Shown one piece after another: positions 1 through 8,747 of a stretch of DNA of 64,000 nucleotides (the stretch's first letter is position 1; every line of letters starts with the position of its first letter). The stretch spans positions 2,790,001 through 2,854,000 of the forward strand of contig NZ_LFBU01000001.1 of NCBI RefSeq assembly GCF_001045555.1. Direction: 5' to 3'. This DNA comes from Marinobacter subterrani. Lineage in GTDB: Bacteria; Pseudomonadota; Gammaproteobacteria; Pseudomonadales; Oleiphilaceae. The notes beneath the pieces were generated by a model. The model saw only the letters and a list, made by a program, of their open reading frames with translations. It had not been told where the DNA came from and searched no databases. Made by a program: the position numbers and the translations under genes.

Positions 1-698
1 GTCACGTTCACCAGGTGCAGCAGTGCCTGGGACACCCGTTTTCGGTTGGCGCCGGCGCCGATCATGATCAGTGGGTGCCTGGCCTCGCGCAGCATTTCGC
101 AGGCCATGTCCAGGCTCTTCTGGCTGGCTGTGGGCCGGCGGGCGTCACTGGGTTTGAAGATATGCGTGTCGGCATCCGGGACCTCTTCGGCAATATCCTC
201 CGGCAACTCCAGATGCACCGCTCCGGGCCGCTCTTCGGCGGCCAGCCGGAAGGCCTCGCGCACTTTGGCGGGGATGGTATTGGCGTTGCTGATCTGCCGG
301 GTGTACTTGGTCAGTGGCCGCATCAGATCCACCACATCCAGGATCTGGAAAAGGCCCTGCTTGGAGGATTTGATGGGCTTCTGGCCGGAAATCATCATCA
401 TGGGCATGGCACCCAACTGGGCATAGGCCGCGGCAGTAACGAGATTGGTGGCACCGGGCCCAAGGGTGGAGAGGCAGACGCCCACCCGGCCGGTGAGTCG
501 GCCATAGGTGGCGGCCATGAAGCCGGCAGCCTGCTCATGGCGGTTGAGCACCAGGGTAATACTGGAGGTTCTCAGGGCTTCGAGGAAGGCGAGGTTTTCC
601 TCGCCCGGTACCGCAAAAATGTATTGAACGCCTTCATTTTCCAGTGCCCGGACAAACAGCTCGGCTCCGTTGCGGGCAGGATGATGTTCGTTAGCCAT
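1..698 (-). CDS. Thiamine-diphosphate enzyme, acetolactate synthase large-subunit-like (partial)
   Basis: The first 232 codons of a ThDP-dependent enzyme; the C-terminal part lies beyond the window edge. Translation from the ATG at 698 gives a TPP_enzyme_N domain. The motif RHEQAAGFMA (Glu near residue 55) is the conserved catalytic glutamate region, followed by a GRLTGRVGVCLSTLGPGATN segment typical of acetolactate synthases and related decarboxylases. An AGAGGAA ribosome site precedes the start. It follows the 674-residue protein by 48 bp on the same strand and is probably its operon partner. The reaction could be acetolactate synthesis or another pyruvate/2-oxoacid carboligation; the half seen does not decide. 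No ilvN-like small subunit is next to it. Confidence 0.85.
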   Translation of the reverse strand, partial: MANEHHPARNGAELFVRALENEGVQYIFAVPGEENLAFLEALRTSSITLVLNRHEQAAGFMAATYGRLTGRVGVCLSTLGPGATNLVTAAAYAQLGAMPMMMISGQKPIKSSKQGLFQILDVVDLMRPLTKYTRQISNANTIPAKVREAFRLAAEERPGAVHLELPEDIAEEVPDADTHIFKPSDARRPTASQKSLDMACEMLREARHPLIMIGAGANRKRVSQALLHLVNV

Positions 699-746
699 GG
701 ATTTCCTCTTGATCAATGATTTCCAGGTGATGAACAGGTTACCGGG

Positions 747-2771
747 TCAATCGTTTAGAGGAGGCTCCGCCTGCAGGGCATCGGCGGGCAGCCGATCTTC
801 ACCCCAACTGCGATAGACACCCTCTGTTACGCGACGAAGCTCGTCATCGCTCACTCCTGCCGGCTCACCCCGTTCCAGTGGATCGTAATGGAAGATGTAA
901 AGCCGTGAGGTGAACATTTCGAAAGGCAGTGATGACTCGCCGAAACGCTCGCCGCTACCGGAGGTGCTTACCCGCACACCGTCGCCCCAATTCTGGCCGC
1001 TGTCGTTGTTGGGGTTGAAGAAATACACCCGCATCTCACCTTCCGGATCCAGCGTCACCCGGAGAATGGTAATGGCGTGCCAGCCGATAAAACGGGCGGC
1101 ACTGTCGGTTACCGCGATGCCCGCCGGCTGAGGGTGTATCAGCGGCTGGTTGCCATTGTAATAGGGATGGTAACTGGCGTAGAAATGCCGGATGAACCCT
1201 TCCAGATCGGAGAGCTTGCCGGTGGCCACGTCCACGTTGATGGCAAACCCGCGGCCGGCAGACCAGCCGTGGAACTCGGGGTTCACCCATTTGTGGGGGT
1301 CACCCTCACGGCCGGCACACAGGCGCCCCATCTCGACGTAAATCCGGTCAAGGTGCGGGACCACCACCAGGGACACCGGGTCCAGGTCCAGGGTCACTTC
1401 CGAGGCCAGGCCACCGGCACTGCACGCCGAGGAAACCGGCTGGCCCTCGAAGTGCATGATGATTTCATTGTCCCGGGCCGCCCAGGCAACCATCTGCAGC
1501 AGGTAATCCGGATCGTTGTAGGCCCACATGGAAAGTGCACGGGCAGACTGGCAGGTGGGATTGTTGCCCTGGCCAACGCCCAGGGGCTGCCCCAGCATGT
1601 TCAGCACGCCCTGCATCAGCCAGGCGGCGGGCCGGGGCTGGTAGCCATAGGCAAACTGCAGACGCTCCCGGGCTTCCGGGCAGACCGAGAGGCGCACCTG
1701 GCGCCACAGCGCCGGCGCCACCGGCGGCTGGTAGAGAATGCCCCGCTCCAGCAGCAACGCGAGGCCGTAAAGACCCTGGGCGGTCTCGGGGAAGATGGCT
1801 TCCTCGATCAGGGTACGCACCAGTTCACTGTAGCAAAGCAGGCAGTCCCGCCCGGTGCTTGAAAGGCCGAGGGCGTCACTGAGCAGGGAATCCCGATCTT
1901 CGAGGATAAACCGGACAAAAGAAGCGTGGTAGGGCGACACCAGACCGGTGTCGTGCATGGAGCGGGCGAATCCGGTGGCTTCGTTCTGTAACGCAGCGCC
2001 GTCCATGGATTCCAGACGTTGCTGGTATAACGCGGTACCCGGATCTTCACTGCAGGCCCGGGTGGGGCCGTAGAGGCTGGAGATCAGCCGGTCTGCGCCC
2101 CGGCCGGCACTGCCCAGATCGGCGTCCGGGTCCGCCCGGCAGATCGCTATCTGGGTAATCATGCGGCGTATGTCACTGACACGAATGGGCCGTTGCTCAA
2201 GGATGCGCCAGATCTCCTCAATCAGGCTGTCGATGACGTGTTCGTAACCGATATGGCTGGCCACGTACTGAACCAGCGACTGACTGATCCGGGACAACTT
2301 GCCCTGCTCCCGTTCTGCCTCTCCGGTCATTCCGAACAGCAGCCCGAGGTTTATCGCCAGTACCTGGGTCAGGTAATGATGGGCCTGCTCCGCTGAGACA
2401 CTCGGATGCCGGTAACTGCCACGGGCCACCCGCAGAAGGCGCAGCTCACTGATCGCCTCGATTACCACGGTGTCGGCATTCTGGCTTTGCAGCGAGTGGG
2501 GGGTGAGCGAGGGCAGAAGAATGGCTGGGTCCGCCCAGTCGGTGCCTTCGAATACACCAGCCTCTTCCAGCCGCTGGGCCCGCGCGTCAATTGCCTGACA
2601 CCCATCCGGCTGCAAAAGCACACGCCGGGCAGTATCAAACAGCCTGGGGAGTTTGCCGGCCTTGGCGAAAGGCCGGCTTTCCTCCAGCGCCACGATGGAC
2701 TCGTCCAGTTTTTGCACCAGCTTGTCGAAGTTGACCGCCGATGCCTGACTGGCCGATTGCTGTTCACTCAA
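747..2771 (-). CDS. Uncharacterised 674-aa protein with papain-like Cys/His/Asn signature
   Basis: I do not recognise this family. The reading frame opens at a TTG (2771) six bases after GAGGAA. The N-terminal ~390 residues look helical with no motif. The C-terminal part has GQGNNPTCQSARALSMW (Cys407), FIGWHAITIL (His565) and RVYFFNPNND (Asn586 or Asn588), an order and context seen in papain-fold cysteine peptidases and transglutaminase-like enzymes. There is no signal peptide or membrane segment, so it is predicted cytoplasmic. It sits between an ATP-grasp protein (52 bp upstream) and a ThDP enzyme (48 bp downstream), all co-oriented, suggesting one pathway. The peptidase or acyltransferase role is inference from residue pattern only. 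Confidence 0.7.
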   Translation of the reverse strand: MSEQQSASQASAVNFDKLVQKLDESIVALEESRPFAKAGKLPRLFDTARRVLLQPDGCQAIDARAQRLEEAGVFEGTDWADPAILLPSLTPHSLQSQNADTVVIEAISELRLLRVARGSYRHPSVSAEQAHHYLTQVLAINLGLLFGMTGEAEREQGKLSRISQSLVQYVASHIGYEHVIDSLIEEIWRILEQRPIRVSDIRRMITQIAICRADPDADLGSAGRGADRLISSLYGPTRACSEDPGTALYQQRLESMDGAALQNEATGFARSMHDTGLVSPYHASFVRFILEDRDSLLSDALGLSSTGRDCLLCYSELVRTLIEEAIFPETAQGLYGLALLLERGILYQPPVAPALWRQVRLSVCPEARERLQFAYGYQPRPAAWLMQGVLNMLGQPLGVGQGNNPTCQSARALSMWAYNDPDYLLQMVAWAARDNEIIMHFEGQPVSSACSAGGLASEVTLDLDPVSLVVVPHLDRIYVEMGRLCAGREGDPHKWVNPEFHGWSAGRGFAINVDVATGKLSDLEGFIRHFYASYHPYYNGNQPLIHPQPAGIAVTDSAARFIGWHAITILRVTLDPEGEMRVYFFNPNNDSGQNWGDGVRVSTSGSGERFGESSLPFEMFTSRLYIFHYDPLERGEPAGVSDDELRRVTEGVYRSWGEDRLPADALQAEPPLND

Positions 2772-2823
2772 ACGTGATTCCTCAGGGTCTGCATCAAACC
2801 CTTTGTGTTAATGCATCCTCCGA

Positions 2824-4056
2824 TTATACATAGAAATCGAGTTCTTCCTGATGTTTGAGCAAATCACGCATGACATAGGGGTCATCGCCGAAGAAATAAA
2901 CCAGCCCCCAGTGGGTACCGAAGGCGGTACGCTTGGTGACCGTCTCTTCCAGTGGCGGTGTCAGTTCATGGGATTCGAAATACTCGTGGTTTTCGGTCTC
3001 CTCGGGGATTTCCAGCTTGCTGACTACCCGGCGGCGCGGATACACGCCGAAGCAACCGGCATAACCTTTCGCGTCCACCACTTCCGTCGGGAAGAAGGCC
3101 TTGATTTCCGCTTCGGTGGTTTTCGGATCGAAGGCCAGGATCATGCCCTGGTAGGCGTTAAAGCCGTAGGCACGCTCGAGCAGCTCGAACACCTTGAAAC
3201 CCGGCGGACGATACGCCACCTCGCCAAAGTACATGGTCCGGTCGCTGGTCACGAAGTATTCGGGATGAATGAACCCGAACTCGATATCGAAGGTCTTGAT
3301 CAGCTTCTCGATCTCACCCCGGATCTGGTCGCGGTACTTCTCCAGGTCCGGTGTTGCCGGAACAAACACGGAGTAACCCAGCGTCACGTACTCGGAAATA
3401 TTGAGGAAGGCAATCTTGCCGTTGTGGATCCAGGCCTCGACGGCAAACTCCCAGCCATCCAGGTGCGATTCCATAAGGACCGGGAACTCTTCTTCCGGAA
3501 TGGTATCGACCTCGTCCGGCGTACGGATGACCCGGTGGCCCAGGCAGCCTGCCTTGTCAAACGCCTTGAGGTGGATCGGGTCATTGGGGTCGCCGTCCAG
3601 CTTTAGCAGGGTCTGGTTCACCCGCTTCAGGAACCGGATAACGTCGCCTTTGTCATGGGCTTCCTCAAAAATACCCACGCGGATACCGCCGAGCTGGGCG
3701 CGACGCTTCATCAGGGCCTTGTCACGCAGCAGCATGGCCTGGCCGAACAGACGTGGCTTGTCCATCAACACCGAGTTGATGGCACCGGCCCACTCCACCG
3801 TCTCCTCAAACAACGGGATGGCGACATCAACGCCCATGTCCTTGAGGGTCTGCGCAATCTCCACAGAGCGGTCATTCAGGCGTTCAAAATTCCAGGGTAC
3901 ATAGGGAATATCGTGCTCCTGGCAGTAGGCTTCAGCCCAGTCCGGCGCCACGACAACATACCGACGATCAAACTTGTCGGCCGCTTCAACCGCATTCAGG
4001 CTCCAGCCCAACAGTGCGATGTACCCTTTCTCAGGATTGTACTTTTGCTCACTCAC
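2824..4056 (-). CDS. ATP-grasp domain protein, putative carboxylate-amine/thiol ligase
   Basis: A 410-residue protein starting at GTG 4056 behind AAAGGAGAG. The N-terminal ~110 residues look like a pre-ATP-grasp Rossmann region, followed by an ATP-grasp fold: FDKAGCLGHRVI around residue 165-176, FPVLMESHLDGWEFAVEAW as the nucleotide-binding strand/linker, and FGFIHPEYFVTSDRTMYFGEVAYRPPG as the metal-binding C-terminal part (acidic Glu and Arg in GEVAYRPPG). ATP-grasp ligases activate a carboxylate as acyl phosphate and join it to an amine or thiol. The substrate cannot be told from sequence. It is first gene of the apparent operon with the 674-aa protein and the ThDP enzyme; a terminator at 4139-4183 separates it from mqo, so it should have its own promoter in 4057-4138. 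Confidence 0.8.
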   Translation of the reverse strand: MSEQKYNPEKGYIALLGWSLNAVEAADKFDRRYVVVAPDWAEAYCQEHDIPYVPWNFERLNDRSVEIAQTLKDMGVDVAIPLFEETVEWAGAINSVLMDKPRLFGQAMLLRDKALMKRRAQLGGIRVGIFEEAHDKGDVIRFLKRVNQTLLKLDGDPNDPIHLKAFDKAGCLGHRVIRTPDEVDTIPEEEFPVLMESHLDGWEFAVEAWIHNGKIAFLNISEYVTLGYSVFVPATPDLEKYRDQIRGEIEKLIKTFDIEFGFIHPEYFVTSDRTMYFGEVAYRPPGFKVFELLERAYGFNAYQGMILAFDPKTTEAEIKAFFPTEVVDAKGYAGCFGVYPRRRVVSKLEIPEETENHEYFESHELTPPLEETVTKRTAFGTHWGLVYFFGDDPYVMRDLLKHQEELDFYV

Positions 4057-4138
4057 GGGCTCTCTCCTTTGCTAAGGGTTTCCTTATAACCCTACGCATA
4101 AGCTGAGAAATCGCAAATTTCGGCACCCTCCGAAACGC

Positions 4139-4183
4139 AAAAAGCACCGCGACCGGCTGGAGCGAGTCCAGCAGTCGCAGTGC
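4139..4183 (-). terminator. Rho-independent terminator downstream of mqo
   Basis: On the minus strand a long imperfect hairpin (arms 4144-4162 and 4168-4183, including GCAC..GCGAC pairing with GTCGC..GTGC) is followed by TTTTT (4139-4143). It lies just after the mqo stop and before the ATP-grasp gene. Confidence 0.7.
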
Positions 4184-4212
4184 CTTGCAGTTTCTTAGAT
4201 CGTTTGGGAATA

Positions 4213-5694
4213 TCAGCCCAGTTTCAGGGTCGACAGGGTCCTTTCGCGCACTCTGGTGAGCAGCGCTTCGTCGTCCACCAGGGATTGACCGTAGGACGGC
4301 ACCAGTTCTTTCATGCGCTCCTGCCACTCCGGCGTTCTGATTTTTTCCGGGAAACAACGCTCGATCACATTGATCATGGCATTGGCGGCAGTGGATGCAC
4401 CGGGAGAGGCCCCCAGCAGCGCGGCCAGGGTACCGTCTTTGGCGGCCACAATCTCAGTGCCGAATTCCAGCTTGCCGCCGCCACCCTCTGCCTGCTTGAT
4501 GATCTGTACCCGCTGGCCCGCCATGCGCAGCTCCCAGTTTTCCTCTCTCGCGTCCGGGAAAAAATTGCGCAGCGATTCAACCCGGTCGGTATGCGACTGG
4601 AACACTTCGCCAACGAGGTAGCGGGTCAGGTCCATGTTGTTCTTGCTCACCGAGAGCATGGGCTTGAGGTTGTTGGGCTTCACCGAGCCGAACAGATCGA
4701 AGACCGAGCCCTGCTTGAGAAACCGGGTGGTAAACCCTGCGAAAGGACCGAACAGCAGAGCCGGTTCACCATTGATGATGCGGGTATCCAGGTGTGGCAC
4801 TGACATCGGAGGGGCCCCGATCGGCGCCTTGCCATAAACCTTGGAGTGGTGCCTTTCAACGACGTCCGGCTTGCGACAGACCAGCCACTGGCCGCTGACC
4901 GGGAAGCCACCGTAGCCCCGGGCCTCCTCAATTCCGGATTTCTGCAACAGCGGCAGGGCTCCACCGCCGGCCCCCAGGAACACAAAGCCGGCTTCCAGCT
5001 TGGTCAGTTCACCGGTTTTCTGGTTTTTGACTCGAACCTTCCAGCGGCCATTTTCACGCTGGGCAAGGTAGTGCACGGGGCAACTGGTCATCAGCTCGAA
5101 GTTAGGCTGGGTTTCCAGCCACGTCACCATGCTTCGGGTGAGCGACCCGAAATCCACGTCCGAGCCGTGCCTGACCCGCGTGGCCGCCACCCGTTGCATC
5201 GGGTCGCGGCTGGACACCACCAGCGGCATCCACTCTTCCAGATCCTGCGCCGACTCGGTGTATTCCATGTCACGGAACAGGTGGTGCGCGCTCAGCCGTT
5301 CAAACCGGCGCTTCAGGAAGGCGACGTCTGCCTCGCCCCAGACAAAGCTCTGGTGCGGAGTGCGGTTAATGAATGTGGCGGGCTCCGGCAATATGCCCTG
5401 CTCCACCAGGTACGACCACAACTGCAATGACACCTCGAACTGGGCGTTGATGTTCAGGGCGCGCTCGATCGCCACATCACCATCGTCGGTTTCGGGGGTG
5501 TAGTTAAGTTCGCAATAGCCGGCGTGGCCGGTGCCTGCGTTATTCCATCCGTCGGTGCTTTCATGGGCAACGTGGTCAAGACGCTCCACCATGACGATGT
5601 CCAGGGACGGATCCAGTTGCCTGAGCATCATGCCGAGAGTGGCGCTCATGACGCCACCGCCGACCAGCACTACATCTGCCTGTCTAACGGCCAT
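4213..5694 (-). CDS. mqo: Malate:quinone oxidoreductase
   Basis: FAD-dependent peripheral membrane enzyme oxidising malate to oxaloacetate and reducing quinone, a bypass of NAD-linked malate dehydrogenase in the TCA cycle. The 493-residue product begins with the Rossmann FAD motif VVLVGGGVMSATLGMML (residues 8-24) and carries the family segments DGWNNAGTGHAGYCELNYTP and GSDVDFGSLTRSM. Its length is normal for the family. An AGGGTAA ribosome site precedes the ATG. It is divergent from nhaD across a 321-bp gap and ends in a terminator, so it is probably monocistronic. Confidence 0.96.
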   Translation of the reverse strand: MAVRQADVVLVGGGVMSATLGMMLRQLDPSLDIVMVERLDHVAHESTDGWNNAGTGHAGYCELNYTPETDDGDVAIERALNINAQFEVSLQLWSYLVEQGILPEPATFINRTPHQSFVWGEADVAFLKRRFERLSAHHLFRDMEYTESAQDLEEWMPLVVSSRDPMQRVAATRVRHGSDVDFGSLTRSMVTWLETQPNFELMTSCPVHYLAQRENGRWKVRVKNQKTGELTKLEAGFVFLGAGGGALPLLQKSGIEEARGYGGFPVSGQWLVCRKPDVVERHHSKVYGKAPIGAPPMSVPHLDTRIINGEPALLFGPFAGFTTRFLKQGSVFDLFGSVKPNNLKPMLSVSKNNMDLTRYLVGEVFQSHTDRVESLRNFFPDAREENWELRMAGQRVQIIKQAEGGGGKLEFGTEIVAAKDGTLAALLGASPGASTAANAMINVIERCFPEKIRTPEWQERMKELVPSYGQSLVDDEALLTRVRERTLSTLKLG

Positions 5695-6015
5695 TGGTTT
5701 TTACCCTAGCTAGTGTTGAGCTGTTTGCCCCCTCACGATCAGCAAGGAGGCCTGTCGGAAGCCGGCCAGGCGCGAGGTAAACGACGCCGCCGTCTGCTTC
5801 CGGTCTGAAATTGCGCGCAATTATCCCGATTTTCGCCGAAAGAATAAATTACCATTGTCAATCATCCGCATACACGTCCGCCTGCCGAGATGACCTGGCT
5901 CAACTTCGGGAAAACACGAACACTGGCCGGGCTCCTGCCAAAGGTCTAAAATCCTGCTCCACTTTGCCATGGGCCGGCCCCTGCCTTGCCCCAAATACCT
6001 ATACGGAAGGTCCCG
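5695..6015. other. Intergenic region between divergent mqo and nhaD
   Basis: About 320 bp holding the divergent promoters of mqo and nhaD. It is AT-richer around 5810-5870. I see no strong sigma-70 consensus, no repeat and no credible small ORF. Confidence 0.5.
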
Positions 6016-7266
6016 ATGTCTTTACTGGATACCGCTCTTATCATTCTCGCCGTCGTGGCGCTGCTAGGCGTCATTTTCGAAGAAGTCACCCGTATCAATA
6101 AAGCCAAGGTCACTCTGTTTTTCGGCACCCTGAGCTGGATCCTGCTGTTTCTGGCCAGTGATAATGACAGCGAAACCAATGCGGTTTCGGCAGGCCTGTC
6201 CGAAAGCATTGCCGAAATTGCCGGCCTCTGGCTGTTTCTGGTTGCAGCCATGACCTTCGTGGCCTACCTGAACAAAAAGGGAATGATCGAAAACCTGATC
6301 TACATGATCATGCCGAAACAGGTGAGCGAACGACGACTGTTATTTTTGACCGGTTTGTTTTGCTTCATTTTCTCCTCCCTTGCAGACAATATCACCGCCA
6401 CTTTAGTCTCATGCTCCCTGATTCTGTCCCTCGATCTTGACCTCAGAAAGCGCATCCAGTTCGCAACACTGGTGGTCTTCGCGGTGAATTCCGGCGGTGT
6501 TTCCCTGATTACCGGCGACGTGACCACACTGATGATATTCCTCGCCGACAAGGTGGAAATCCTGACTCTGCTGACTCTGGCGGTGCCGGCCTCGATGACC
6601 GTATTCATCCTCGCCATCTTCCTCTCCCGCGGCCTGGACGGCACCGTCACTATGCGCTCGCACAGCCACACCGTCCGGCCAGTGGACGCCGTCATCGGCG
6701 CCCTGTTTTTGTTAACAATCCTTTGCACTATTGTCGGCAATGTCCTGTTCAGTGTTCCGCCGGTACTCACCTTCCTGTTTGGCATGTCCGTGATGTTTCT
6801 GGTGTCGAGGTTCATGAGTGATGACTCCGAACTGGACCCGATCCTGGAATACATCCGCATTATCGAGTTCGAGACCCTGCTGTTCTTCCTGGGCATTCTG
6901 TTGCTGGTCGGCATGCTTAAAGAAATTCACGCTCTGGATTCACTGGTGGCAATCTACAATGTCATGCCGCCGGTTTACGCCAATTACCTGATGGGCCTGT
7001 TCTCTGCGGTGATTGATAACGTGCCCCTGACGGCAGCACTGCTCAAGTCCGGCATCAGCATGACAGAGGGCGAATGGATGGGGCTGACCTACGCCGTGGG
7101 GGTTGGCGGCTCATTGCTGGTGATCGGCTCCGCAGCGGGCATCGTAGCCATGAGCAAAATTCCGGGGCTGACCTTTGCAGCCTATATGCGGTATCTTGGC
7201 CACCTTTGGGCAGCGTATACCCTGGGCTATGCCGGGGTATTCATGCTTGGACGTTTCATCAATTGA
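6016..7266 (+). CDS. nhaD: NhaD-type sodium/proton antiporter
   Basis: Inner-membrane Na+/H+ antiporter of the ion-transporter superfamily, used for sodium extrusion in marine and halophilic bacteria. The 416-residue product has about 11-13 hydrophobic segments. Conserved charged stretches include SSLADNITATLVSCSLILSL and FSAVIDNVPLTAALLKSG, which contain the Asp-Asn pairs of NhaD proteins. The ATG at 6016 is preferred over an in-frame ATG at 5986 because GGAAGG lies five bases before it. The calcium/sodium antiporter gene follows after 9 bp, so the two are probably co-transcribed. Confidence 0.93.
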   Translation: MSLLDTALIILAVVALLGVIFEEVTRINKAKVTLFFGTLSWILLFLASDNDSETNAVSAGLSESIAEIAGLWLFLVAAMTFVAYLNKKGMIENLIYMIMPKQVSERRLLFLTGLFCFIFSSLADNITATLVSCSLILSLDLDLRKRIQFATLVVFAVNSGGVSLITGDVTTLMIFLADKVEILTLLTLAVPASMTVFILAIFLSRGLDGTVTMRSHSHTVRPVDAVIGALFLLTILCTIVGNVLFSVPPVLTFLFGMSVMFLVSRFMSDDSELDPILEYIRIIEFETLLFFLGILLLVGMLKEIHALDSLVAIYNVMPPVYANYLMGLFSAVIDNVPLTAALLKSGISMTEGEWMGLTYAVGVGGSLLVIGSAAGIVAMSKIPGLTFAAYMRYLGHLWAAYTLGYAGVFMLGRFIN

Positions 7267-7275
7267 GGTTTATCT

Positions 7276-8259
7276 ATGTTAATGGCAATTGCCGCCATTG
7301 TTGCCGGCCTGGTCCTGCTTGTCTGGAGTGCTGATAAATTCGTCGAGGGCGCGGCCGCCACCGCAAAACATCTTGGAATGCCAACACTGCTGATCGGCAT
7401 GGTAATTATCGGCTTTGGAACGTCAGCCCCGGAACTGGCGGTGTCCGCCATGGCCGCCGCCGATGGCAACCCCGGCCTGGCGCTGGGCAATGCCTATGGC
7501 TCCAACATCACCAACATCGCCCTGATCGTCGGCCTGACGGCGATCATTGCGCCGATCGCAGTGCACTCCCAGGTCATCCGCAAGGAGCTGCCCCTGCTGG
7601 TGGTCCTGACCCTGATTGCCGGCGCCCAACTGCTGGATGGCGATCTGTCACGGCTTGACGGATGGATTCTGCTGGGCGTATTCGCCGCGGTGATGGGCTG
7701 GTCCATCTATCAGGGCATGAAAGGCAGGGGCGACCCCCTGGCCGGTGAGACCGATGCGGAAATAATCGCCCACCCCATGCCCCTGAAAGCCGCCATCATC
7801 TGGCTGGTGATCGGCCTGATCCTGCTGATTGTAAGCTCTCGCATGCTGGTGTGGGGCGCCGTAACCATCGCCCAGAGTCTGGGCGTCAGCGATCTTGTCA
7901 TTGGCTTGACCATCGTGGCCGTCGGCACCTCCCTGCCGGAACTGGCCTCGGCACTGGCGGCGGTCAAGAAGAACGAACACGACCTGATCCTCGGCAACAT
8001 CCTCGGTTCGGGGATTTTCAATACCCTGGCCGTTGTCGGCTTGGCCGCCGTGATCCAGCCGTTGGCGGTCGACCCGGAAGTGCTCTATCGCGACTGGACG
8101 TTGATGCTGGCGTTAACGGTGGGGCTGTTCCTGATGGGCTTTGGCCTCACCGGCTGGCGCAGACTGGTCAGCCGGCTTGACGGGGCTATCCTGATGCTTG
8201 TCTACCTTGCCTACACCGGCTACCTGTTCTCTACCGTCGTGGGCGCGGCAGCGGCCTGA
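7276..8259 (+). CDS. CaCA-family calcium/sodium antiporter (YrbG-like)
   Basis: A 327-residue inner-membrane cation exchanger. It contains two inverted Na_Ca_ex repeats, each with the alpha-repeat signature: GFGTSAPELAVSAMAAADGNP...GNAYGSNITNIALIVG in the first half and VAVGTSLPELASALAAVKKNEHDLILGNILGSGIFN in the second. These glutamate-containing repeats form the ion site in the family. It likely exchanges Ca2+ for Na+ or H+. The start lies 9 bp after nhaD and a strong terminator follows its stop. Confidence 0.93.
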   Translation: MLMAIAAIVAGLVLLVWSADKFVEGAAATAKHLGMPTLLIGMVIIGFGTSAPELAVSAMAAADGNPGLALGNAYGSNITNIALIVGLTAIIAPIAVHSQVIRKELPLLVVLTLIAGAQLLDGDLSRLDGWILLGVFAAVMGWSIYQGMKGRGDPLAGETDAEIIAHPMPLKAAIIWLVIGLILLIVSSRMLVWGAVTIAQSLGVSDLVIGLTIVAVGTSLPELASALAAVKKNEHDLILGNILGSGIFNTLAVVGLAAVIQPLAVDPEVLYRDWTLMLALTVGLFLMGFGLTGWRRLVSRLDGAILMLVYLAYTGYLFSTVVGAAAA

Positions 8260-8274
8260 AGCCAGGCCTCAGGC

Positions 8275-8312
8275 AAACGCAACAGGGGGCGAGTGCCCCC
8301 TGTTGCGTTTTT
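8275..8312 (+). terminator. Strong Rho-independent terminator
   Basis: A 16-bp perfect stem (8275-8290 pairing with 8295-8310) with GAGT loop, followed by TTTTTT. It ends the nhaD/antiporter transcript and abuts the msrB stop, so it may also stop convergent transcription. Confidence 0.9.
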
Positions 8313-8737
8313 TAGCTATTTTCCTGGAACACCATTGCCACCGAATTAAGGCAGTAACGTTGGCCAGTCGGTGGTGGGCCGTCCGGGAAAACGTGTCCCA
8401 GGTGACTGTCGCACCGTGGGCACCGTATTTCCGTGCGGGTCATTCCCATACTGGTGTCCTCGATATAACGGAGGTGGTCAGAGTCAAAAGGCTGGAAGAA
8501 ACTCGGCCAACCGGTTCCTGAATCAAACTTGGAATTCGAGCTGAACAGTGGCAGATCACACAGCCGGCAGTGGTACACTCCCTCTTTCTTGTTATCCAGC
8601 AATGTGCCGCAGAATGGATGCTCGGTACCATGCTCGAGCAACACCCGCCGTTCATCAGCGGACAGATCCGCGGCCTTCTCCTCAACCTGTGCTTTGGTCA
8701 GTGGTGTCAGGTCATAACCTGCAGCGGAAACTCCCAT
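8312..8737 (-). CDS. msrB: Peptide methionine (R)-S-oxide reductase
   Basis: Repairs methionine-R-sulfoxide in proteins using thioredoxin. The 141-residue product from ATG 8737 has two zinc CxxC pairs (CRLC, CPRC), the motif FDSGTGWPSFFQP and the catalytic Cys in RYCLNS (about residue 129). The start at 8737 is chosen because AGGAGG lies six bases before it; an in-frame ATG at 8770 would overlap msrA and has a poorer site. It follows msrA by 10 bp, giving an msrA-msrB operon that handles both sulfoxide epimers. Confidence 0.96.
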   Translation of the reverse strand: MGVSAAGYDLTPLTKAQVEEKAADLSADERRVLLEHGTEHPFCGTLLDNKKEGVYHCRLCDLPLFSSNSKFDSGTGWPSFFQPFDSDHLRYIEDTSMGMTRTEIRCPRCDSHLGHVFPDGPPPTGQRYCLNSVAMVFQENS

Positions 8738-8747
8738 GTGCGCCTCC

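Noticed and set aside
15-719. Plus-strand 234-aa ORF at the left edge
   Set aside because: It is the shadow of the minus-strand ThDP enzyme, whose translation has clear family motifs.
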